NCBI RefSeq assembly: GCF_000218785.1
Contig: NZ_AFPO01000011.1
Coordinates: 248,001 to 312,000 of the forward strand
Length of the DNA: 64,000 nt
Direction: 5' to 3'
DNA from: Idiomarina sp. A28L
Lineage (GTDB): Bacteria > Pseudomonadota > Gammaproteobacteria > Enterobacterales > Alteromonadaceae
In this document: positions 58,235-64,000 of the stretch, piece after piece
Layout: each line of letters opens with the position of its first letter
Position numbering within the stretch: the first letter of the stretch is position 1
The notes under the pieces: generated by a model
The model's input: the letters and a program-made list of their open reading frames with translations, nothing else
The model's database searches: none
What the model was told of the DNA's origin: nothing
Translations under genes and position numbers: made by a program

Positions 58235-60091
58235 ATGAAATTTTTATCTAATCTACTTCGTCCTATCTGGAACTTTATTAATGGTATCCGCCGAGTAATC
58301 GTTAATTTAGTATTTTTCATTCTACTCATTGGAGTTTTCCTCGTTCTTAATCAAGGCGAAGATATTCCTACCGTTCCTGAAGGCGGCTTACTAGTGCTCA
58401 ACCCTAGTGGCGTTTTAGTAGAGGAAGCAACCTATCTTTCCGCAACTGATCGCTTTTTCAATGAAGCTACGGGTTCTGGTACAACTCCAGAAACTGATTT
58501 GCATGCATTCTTAGCGATCATTGATGATGCTGCAGAAGATGATCGTATCAGCGGCGTAGTGCTTGATTTGCGCAATTTTTGGGGCGGCGGCTTAAGCAAG
58601 TTGCAAATGGTTGCAGATCGCTTGGAAAAAGTAAGAGCAGCGGGAAAACCAATCATTGCCCATGGAAACTTTTACAGCCAATCTCAATATTTTATCGCAA
58701 GCCAAGCCGATACCGTATATTTGAACCCACAAGGTTCAGTAGCTGTGGATGGTTACCACATGTACCCTACCTACTTCAGCTCTCTATTGGAAAAATTAAA
58801 AGTCACAACTTACATCTTTCGTGTAGGTGAGTTTAAATCAGCAGTGGAACCTTACAGTCGCGATAGTATGTCGGCCGAAGCGAAAGAAGCGAACCAAGAA
58901 TGGGTTGATGCTATGTGGGCGGAATACCTATCTGGTATCACTCGCCATCGCGAAGTAGCGCCTGAGATTTTAAGCGGCGATATGGACGATTTCTTAGCTT
59001 TGTTTACTCAAGCGGATAACAGCCAAGCAAACTTAGCATTAAATGCTGGTTTAGTTGATAACCTTGCGCACAGCGAAGAAATTCGCCAAGCACTGATTGA
59101 TCTTGGTGGTTACGACGAAGATAAAAAATCATTCCGCGCAATTGGCTGGCGCGATTACCGCAAGGCTATTGCTTCTGAACGCAGCGACGCGGCGAATAAG
59201 AAAGACGATTCAGCTGAAGTTCGTGTTGTATTTGCCAGTGGTACCATTTTAGATGGTAACCAACCGGCAGGTACAGTTGGCGGTGTAACACTCTCAAATC
59301 GCCTGCGTGACATACGTTTAGACGACAACGTAAAAGCCGTTGTACTTCGTATTGATAGCCCTGGTGGAAGCGCGTTTGCTTCCGAGCAAATACGCCAAGA
59401 ACTGCTACTTTTGCGCGAGGCTGGTAAACCGGTGGTTTCTTCGATGAGCTCAGTTGCAGCTTCAGGTGGTTACTGGATTGCCGCAGGTACCGATCAAATC
59501 GTAGCGCCAAGCTCAGTAATTACTGGCTCAATTGGTGTTTTCGGCATGTTCTTTTCAATCGATGAAAGCCTTGCTGAAATCGGAGTATACAGCGATGGTG
59601 TTTCATCTACCGAATTCCCATATATTGATATCACTCGCCCATTGAGTGATTCAGCACAGCGCGCTTTGCAAGGTGGTGTAGATCGCATTTATCAAGATTT
59701 CTTAGAGCTTGTAGCTGATGCTCGTGGGATGACAACCGAAGCGGTTCATGAAGTTGCTCAAGGCCGTGTATGGACAGGTTCGAAAGCCCTTGAGCTAGGC
59801 CTTATCGATCGCATCGGCGAATTAGATGATGCAACTGCAATCGCTGCAGAGCTCGCAGGGCTTGAAGAGTATCGTGTAACTTTCCCAACACCTGAACTTT
59901 CTGGATTTGATGCATTTCTAGCCCAATTATTTCACGGTGCAAGTGTACTCTTACCACAATCGCTTTATACTAAATCACCCACATTAACTGAAAAAGCTAT
60001 TCAACGTGCAATCAACGAAGTTCAGGCCGTAAACGATTTTAACGACCCACAACACGTTTATATGCGTTGTTTAGAATGCCAAGTTAAGTAA
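58235..60091 (+). CDS. sppA: Signal peptide peptidase SppA, 67K type
   Basis: A 618-residue membrane-anchored serine protease that degrades cleaved signal peptides. One N-terminal helix (about 19-39) is followed by two homologous domains. The catalytic pair is Lys201 in VGEFKSAVEPY and Ser410 in SSVAASGGYWIA, matching Lys209/Ser409 of E. coli. AAGGG lies about 8 bases before the ATG. The stop is 30 bases before ansA, so the pair is co-transcribed. Confidence 0.96.
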   Translation: MKFLSNLLRPIWNFINGIRRVIVNLVFFILLIGVFLVLNQGEDIPTVPEGGLLVLNPSGVLVEEATYLSATDRFFNEATGSGTTPETDLHAFLAIIDDAAEDDRISGVVLDLRNFWGGGLSKLQMVADRLEKVRAAGKPIIAHGNFYSQSQYFIASQADTVYLNPQGSVAVDGYHMYPTYFSSLLEKLKVTTYIFRVGEFKSAVEPYSRDSMSAEAKEANQEWVDAMWAEYLSGITRHREVAPEILSGDMDDFLALFTQADNSQANLALNAGLVDNLAHSEEIRQALIDLGGYDEDKKSFRAIGWRDYRKAIASERSDAANKKDDSAEVRVVFASGTILDGNQPAGTVGGVTLSNRLRDIRLDDNVKAVVLRIDSPGGSAFASEQIRQELLLLREAGKPVVSSMSSVAASGGYWIAAGTDQIVAPSSVITGSIGVFGMFFSIDESLAEIGVYSDGVSSTEFPYIDITRPLSDSAQRALQGGVDRIYQDFLELVADARGMTTEAVHEVAQGRVWTGSKALELGLIDRIGELDDATAIAAELAGLEEYRVTFPTPELSGFDAFLAQLFHGASVLLPQSLYTKSPTLTEKAIQRAINEVQAVNDFNDPQHVYMRCLECQVK

Positions 60092-60121
60092 TTGATTTTA
60101 AAAGATAGTATTGAGAGAAAC

Positions 60122-61144
60122 ATGGTAGCAAAGAGAAAGCGTATTTATATTGCCTATACTGGTGGTACTATCGGCATGATGAAATCGGCGCATGGATATA
60201 TTCCTGCGCCAGGCTTTTTAGAGAAGAGCTTGCAAGGAATGCCTGAGTTCTACCGGCCAGAAATGCCCGAATTCACACTATGCGAATATTCACCGTTAAT
60301 GGATTCATCGGATATGACGCCTGCGGATTGGCAACGCATTGCTGATGATATTCAACGCAATTACGATGATTATGATGGATTTGTGATTTTACATGGCACC
60401 GATACGATGGCCTACACGGCATCGGCGCTATCGTTCATGTTTAAAAACTTGGGGAAGCCGGTAATTGTTACCGGCTCACAAATTCCGTTAGCAGCACTTC
60501 GCTCTGATGGCCAAACGAATTTATTGAATGCTTTATATGTAGCTGCACACTATCCCATTCATGAAGTAAGTTTGTTTTTTAATAATCGCTTGTTTCGCGG
60601 AAACCGCTCTACGAAGGCAGATGCCGATGGCTTCGATGCATTTGCCGCGCCGAACTTTCCGGCTTTACTCGAAGCGGGTATCGACATCGAAATTCTTGCT
60701 GGTGTTGTTGAGCCAGTTAAGCCTGAAGTTTTAGAAGTTGCTGAAGTAACGGCGCAGGAAATTGGTGTTGTTACTTTGTATCCGGGAATGAGCGCTAGTA
60801 TTATTGATAATCTAGTAAAACACCCTGTTAAAGCGTTAATCTTACAGAGCTATGGTGTTGGCAATGCACCACAAGGCGGTTCACTTATTGATGCCTTACA
60901 ACGAGCTATCGATGCCAACATTATTGTGCTTAATTGCACGCAATGTTTTAAAGGTACGGTGAATATGGCTGGCTATGCAACAGGTAATGCGTTAGCCGAT
61001 ATCGGTGTGATTAGCGGACAAGATATGACGATCGAAGCTGCGCTCACTAAACTTCACTACCTATTAAGCGTAGGCGATGATACTCAAGAGATAAAAAAAC
61101 AACTTGCTCAGAATTTGCGAGGCGAACTTACGCCTAGCGATTAA
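60122..61144 (+). CDS. ansA: Type I L-asparaginase
   Basis: A 340-residue cytoplasmic asparaginase hydrolysing Asn to Asp and ammonia. Both catalytic Thr motifs are present: YTGGTIGMM at the N-terminus and ILHGTDTMAYTASAL. The E. coli AnsA is 338 residues. I choose ATG 60122, preceded by GAGAG, over the in-frame TTG at 60092, which touches the sppA stop. A perfect palindrome overlaps its stop. Confidence 0.95.
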   Translation: MVAKRKRIYIAYTGGTIGMMKSAHGYIPAPGFLEKSLQGMPEFYRPEMPEFTLCEYSPLMDSSDMTPADWQRIADDIQRNYDDYDGFVILHGTDTMAYTASALSFMFKNLGKPVIVTGSQIPLAALRSDGQTNLLNALYVAAHYPIHEVSLFFNNRLFRGNRSTKADADGFDAFAAPNFPALLEAGIDIEILAGVVEPVKPEVLEVAEVTAQEIGVVTLYPGMSASIIDNLVKHPVKALILQSYGVGNAPQGGSLIDALQRAIDANIIVLNCTQCFKGTVNMAGYATGNALADIGVISGQDMTIEAALTKLHYLLSVGDDTQEIKKQLAQNLRGELTPSD

Positions 61145-61161
61145 TATAATTAATCGCTAGG
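61133..61161. repeat. Perfect inverted repeat at the ansA stop
   Basis: CCTAGCGATTAAT (61133-61145) and ATTAATCGCTAGG (61149-61161) form a 13-base-pair perfect stem with a 3-base loop. It includes the ansA stop codon. T-tails are short, so it may be a weak bidirectional terminator or an mRNA 3' stabilising stem between the convergent ansA and the cyclase gene. Confidence 0.6.
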
Positions 61162-61171
61162 GCCTTTCAAT

Positions 61172-62371
61172 TCATGGTTCAACAACAATCTGGTTACGCC
61201 CTGCATGTTTCGCCTTGTATGCGGCTTTATCAGCTCTACGCAAAATATCTTGTTCATCTTCATCATCTTCGCGTAACGAGGTAACGCCAACACTTGCTGT
61301 TACTTGTACGATATTCTTATCTTTGTGCATATTAGCGATATCAAAAGCAATATTTTGGGCAATTTTTTCAGCGCGTTCTATTGGGCAGTTGAGCAATAGA
61401 ACCACAAATTCATCACCACCCAAACGGCAGCAATAATCAGTTTCACGAGTATGCTCAAGCATAATTTCAGCAACTTTTTGTAATACGCCGTCCCCAGCTT
61501 CATGGCCGGCGGTGTCATTTACAGCCTTAAACTCGTCCAAGTCTACAACCATCAATTGAAAACTCTCATTAAACAAACGTGCATCTGTAATAGTTCGCTG
61601 CACTGCCGCATCATAACCGCGCCTGTTCAACAGCCCCGTTAACGTATCTCGATTTGCCTGAATTCTGAGCTCTTCCAGTTGCTTTACTTCATTAGTTGCG
61701 TCACGTAACGAGCCCGCAAAACCGATAAAAATCGATTTACTATAAACGGGCTCAAGTTCCAAATGTAGCCAGCTTTCCGCTGCTGATTTAGTAATAAAGC
61801 GAAAATCAATCGCTGCGGCATAACGTTCAGAAATCGCATTTTGCCAGCTTACTAACGTACCTTCACGATCGCTTTCTGCAATGCGCTCACGTAATCCAGC
61901 TTCTTTAAGTTCTTGTAATGTGTAGCCAGTGAGTTCCCGCATTTTCGGGTTTATATACTCGATATTTCCCCGTTGATCGGTCATGAATAAACCTAATGGC
62001 GCAGTATTTAAAAGAATATCAAGATAAGCTTGCCGGTCTGATAATTCCCGTTGCTGCTTTCTGTTTCTTGCCAGTAATCGATTAAATTGCCTCACTAGCA
62101 CCGCGCCCTCTGTTCTTCTTGGAACATCTAGGTGTTCTCGGTCGCCACTCAGAATTTCAAGTGTTTGCACTGATACATTACGAAGCGGTTTAAATTCCCA
62201 TCGAACCACCCAATAAAGCACACCAAGCGCGATTGCGATAATAAGAATTGAAAACCAAATCATAAAACGCGGTTCCATAAAGGATACCGCGTATAGAAAG
62301 CAGATAATTACTAAAGAAAGTATAACGGTAAGCCATATCATTAGGCGCGTTGATATGTTTTTTATTAGCAT
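61172..62371 (-). CDS. PAS-GGDEF diguanylate cyclase
   Basis: A 399-residue inner-membrane enzyme predicted to make cyclic di-GMP from GTP. Two membrane helices (about 11-32 and 37-56), a HAMP-like linker (60-110), a PAS domain (about 115-230) and a GGDEF domain (about 237-399) are seen. The active-site GGDEF is intact at 318-322, with an inhibitory I-site RETD at 309-312, so it should be active and product-inhibited. The signal sensed by PAS is unknown. Confidence 0.93.
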   Translation of the reverse strand: MLIKNISTRLMIWLTVILSLVIICFLYAVSFMEPRFMIWFSILIIAIALGVLYWVVRWEFKPLRNVSVQTLEILSGDREHLDVPRRTEGAVLVRQFNRLLARNRKQQRELSDRQAYLDILLNTAPLGLFMTDQRGNIEYINPKMRELTGYTLQELKEAGLRERIAESDREGTLVSWQNAISERYAAAIDFRFITKSAAESWLHLELEPVYSKSIFIGFAGSLRDATNEVKQLEELRIQANRDTLTGLLNRRGYDAAVQRTITDARLFNESFQLMVVDLDEFKAVNDTAGHEAGDGVLQKVAEIMLEHTRETDYCCRLGGDEFVVLLLNCPIERAEKIAQNIAFDIANMHKDKNIVQVTASVGVTSLREDDEDEQDILRRADKAAYKAKHAGRNQIVVEP

Positions 62372-62544
62372 GTCATATTTACGCTTCTATAAATGAAAAT
62401 ATCACTATAGGAGTTATAGCATGATGTTGAAACGTGCAGCAAAGTGCAAAAATGGACAAATAGTAAACAACGTCTAAACTAACTAAATGAACCTTTATTT
62501 TACTTTATCACAGCTTTTGTCACATAGGGGAATATTACGAATTC

Positions 62545-62550
62545 TATACT
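62545..62550 (+). promoter_or_regulatory. Possible -10 of a small RNA promoter
   Basis: TATACT, a near-consensus -10, lies 6 bases before the predicted 5' end of the small RNA candidate. A TTGTCA (62517-62522) is 22 bases upstream, too far for a normal -35, so the promoter is uncertain. Confidence 0.35.
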
Positions 62551-62555
62551 TTATT

Positions 62556-62630
62556 GAGCGCAGGGCCCTTCATCGGGCCTTTCCCAAGGCTCGGAACACT
62601 CCCCCCTTTAGTTCCGAGCCATCTTTTTTT
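62556..62630 (+). ncRNA. Candidate small RNA with two hairpins
   Basis: A roughly 75-base transcript is predicted from the -10 TATACT to a strong terminator. Hairpin 1 pairs AGGGCCC (62562-62568) with GGGCCTT (62575-62581). Hairpin 2 pairs GGCTCGGAAC (62588-62597) with GTTCCGAGCC (62611-62620), followed by TTTTTTT (62624-62630). Its loop holds six C residues, which could pair with G-rich ribosome binding sites. No plus-strand protein gene precedes the terminator, since the cyclase and tatD genes are on the minus strand. Expression is not shown here. Confidence 0.5.
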
Positions 62631-62666
62631 CTGAATTAGTAATAAACTCTAATTGTTCTTGGTAAT

Positions 62667-63452
62667 TTAACTTGCTATCGAGCGCTGAATATTAAATAGC
62701 GAGTAGAAATTATTTCGAGTAACTTCCGCTACTTCTTGCACAGAAACTTCTTTTAACTTAGCTACGCACTCAGCTACATGGGCAACGTATGCGGGTTGGT
62801 TTTCTTGCCCCCGATGAGGAACAGGAGCAAGCCATGGTGAATCAGTTTCAATTAACATTCGATCAAGGGGCACGTATTTAACAACATCACGTAGCTCTTG
62901 CGCACTAGCAAAGGTAACAATGCCCGAAATTGAAATATAAAAACCGAGATCTAGCGCTTTCTTTGCCATCTCTAAGCTTTCAGTAAAACAATGCATAACA
63001 CCACGGCATTTATCTGCGCGCCCCTCTCTGAGCATCGCGATAGTATCTTCACGGGCATCACGGGTATGAATAATAAGTGGTTTATTTACTTCGTTCGCAA
63101 TTTCAATATGCCGCGCAAAACTCTCCTGTTGGGTAGTAATATGTTCTTTATCATAAAAGTAATCGAGGCCAGTTTCGCCAACTGCCACCACATCATTGCG
63201 TGCACAAAGAGTAGCTAATTCACTTTCGGAGAAGCCATGTTTAGCCACATATAACGGGTGAACCCCGCAAGAGAAGCTAACATCGTCATGCTTCCCAACA
63301 ATGCTTTGCATTTGCGCAAAATCATCTAACGCAACACCAATGCACAGCATGTGCTCAATCTGAGCTGCCCGCGCATTCGCTAATACTTGATCAATTCCAA
63401 GTTCAGTTGTGCTTTTCAATTTATCTAAATGACAATGGGAATCTACAAACAT
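62667..63452 (-). CDS. TatD-family metal-dependent hydrolase
   Basis: A 261-residue TIM-barrel metalloenzyme of the TatD/YcfH family, a probable nuclease. Metal-binding motifs are DSHCHLD near the N-terminus, HTRDA, HCFTE and ETDSPWLAP. In E. coli ycfH follows holB, and here it lies 8 bases downstream of holB, so they are co-transcribed. I therefore take it as the YcfH member rather than TatD itself. Confidence 0.93.
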   Translation of the reverse strand: MFVDSHCHLDKLKSTTELGIDQVLANARAAQIEHMLCIGVALDDFAQMQSIVGKHDDVSFSCGVHPLYVAKHGFSESELATLCARNDVVAVGETGLDYFYDKEHITTQQESFARHIEIANEVNKPLIIHTRDAREDTIAMLREGRADKCRGVMHCFTESLEMAKKALDLGFYISISGIVTFASAQELRDVVKYVPLDRMLIETDSPWLAPVPHRGQENQPAYVAHVAECVAKLKEVSVQEVAEVTRNNFYSLFNIQRSIAS

Positions 63453-63460
63453 AATTATTC

Positions 63461-64000
63461 CTAATTGAGAGTTGAGGCACGCAGCGAACGGGTAAGATCA
63501 GTGCTCCAAGAGGCAACCAGAATCTGCGGATTTACCCCGGCATTCTGTAACGCCTTGCGCAAAACAATTCCACGCCGATAGCCTTTGGCAAGTGCACGTG
63601 CTAATGAATGAACAGGCGCGGGTTGTTTAATGTTCGTAGCGACCACCAGTGGCATCTCGCCCATCATTGCTTGTCGGTGCGCGAATTGTATTTCACTTAA
63701 CAGAGTTGCCAGCATTTGATGAACTTTCTCTAAATCCTTTTCTACCACCAACTGCCCTTTGCATAGAAGCCCCAGATACGCGAGTTGTTCTTCATTGCTT
63801 TGTAGCTGCCTTAACACGCTTAATGGCTTAGTTGTGGCTAATTCAATTAAAACCGTATCGGTGATCGCTTGTTGGCTATGTTCTTGCAACCATTGTTTAA
63901 TCTCTTGCTGGCTAGGTTTTGGGGTTGCATAGGCTAATAAACGGCTGCGAATCGTAGGTAGCAATTGCGAATAGCGGCTCGCAGCTAATTGAATAAATGT
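63461..64000 (-). CDS. holB: DNA polymerase III subunit delta', C-terminal part
   Basis: The gene runs past the right edge; 180 codons with the stop are visible. The first visible residues, TFIQLAASRYSQLLPTIRSR, match the AAA+ sensor-1 and arginine region of HolB (E. coli ATREPERLLATLRSRC); the usual Cys after RSR is Leu here. The rest is the C-terminal collar domain. Delta' is the stator of the clamp loader. The tatD-like gene follows 8 bases downstream, as in E. coli. Confidence 0.88.
   Translation of the reverse strand, partial: TFIQLAASRYSQLLPTIRSRLLAYATPKPSQQEIKQWLQEHSQQAITDTVLIELATTKPLSVLRQLQSNEEQLAYLGLLCKGQLVVEKDLEKVHQMLATLLSEIQFAHRQAMMGEMPLVVATNIKQPAPVHSLARALAKGYRRGIVLRKALQNAGVNPQILVASWSTDLTRSLRASTLN

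Overview
This window is a gene-dense (about 90% coding), AT-leaning chromosomal stretch of a marine-type gammaproteobacterium. Several gene orders match Escherichia coli (lonH-fabA-rmf, fnr-uspE-ttcA, rluE-mnmA-hflD-purB, ppsA/ppsR, bioA/bioBFCD, ydjA/sppA-ansA, holB-tatD). The argininosuccinate lyase fused to N-acetylglutamate synthase, the DUF3466 and DUF4826 proteins and the uup neighbourhood point to Alteromonadales, probably Idiomarinaceae. That placement is inference. I see no phage, insertion sequence, CRISPR, tRNA or rRNA; this is core genome.

Layout. 1-9.4 kb: end of a glutaredoxin-like gene, uup, a secreted DUF3466 repeat protein, the short rmf gene, fabA, lonH, two small outer-membrane barrels and an uncharacterised secreted protein. 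9.4-13.4 kb (minus strand): qmcA/nfeD membrane pair, a MaoC-like protein, and two lipoproteins beside the oxidase locus. 13.5-23.5 kb (plus): complete cbb3 oxidase system ccoNOQP, fixH-ccoI-ccoS, a TauE-like membrane protein, then fnr, uspE and ttcA; a possible FNR box precedes ccoN. 23.6-31.4 kb: bax, an unknown membrane protein, rluE, mnmA-hflD, purB, the ribosomal oxygenase roxA and a DUF4826 protein. 31.7-43.3 kb: leucine-type dehydrogenase, ydiJ, ppsA with its regulator ppsR, a DUF1338 protein, class II DAHP synthase, a flavin reductase and htpX. 43.5-49.7 kb: pepE and biotin synthesis (bioBFCD with divergent bioA). 49.8-64 kb: asnS, the arginine operon argCB-argF-argG-argH(A), ydjA, sppA, ansA, a diguanylate cyclase, tatD and the end of holB.

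Most notable. (1) N-acetyl-glutamyl-phosphate reductase and acetylglutamate kinase are encoded as one 643-residue polypeptide (ArgC first, ArgB second), in the same operon as the ArgH-ArgA fusion, so four arginine enzymes come from two polypeptides. (2) A plus-strand two-hairpin small RNA candidate with a C-rich loop and a strong terminator lies at about 62556-62630, where no plus-strand protein gene precedes it. (3) The bioA/bioB intergenic region carries a BirA-like operator overlapping both predicted promoters. (4) fnr appears to start at TTG, overlapped by a six-codon ORF. I did not find a clearly new multi-gene system; the window is mainly housekeeping with unusual fusions and candidate regulatory RNAs.
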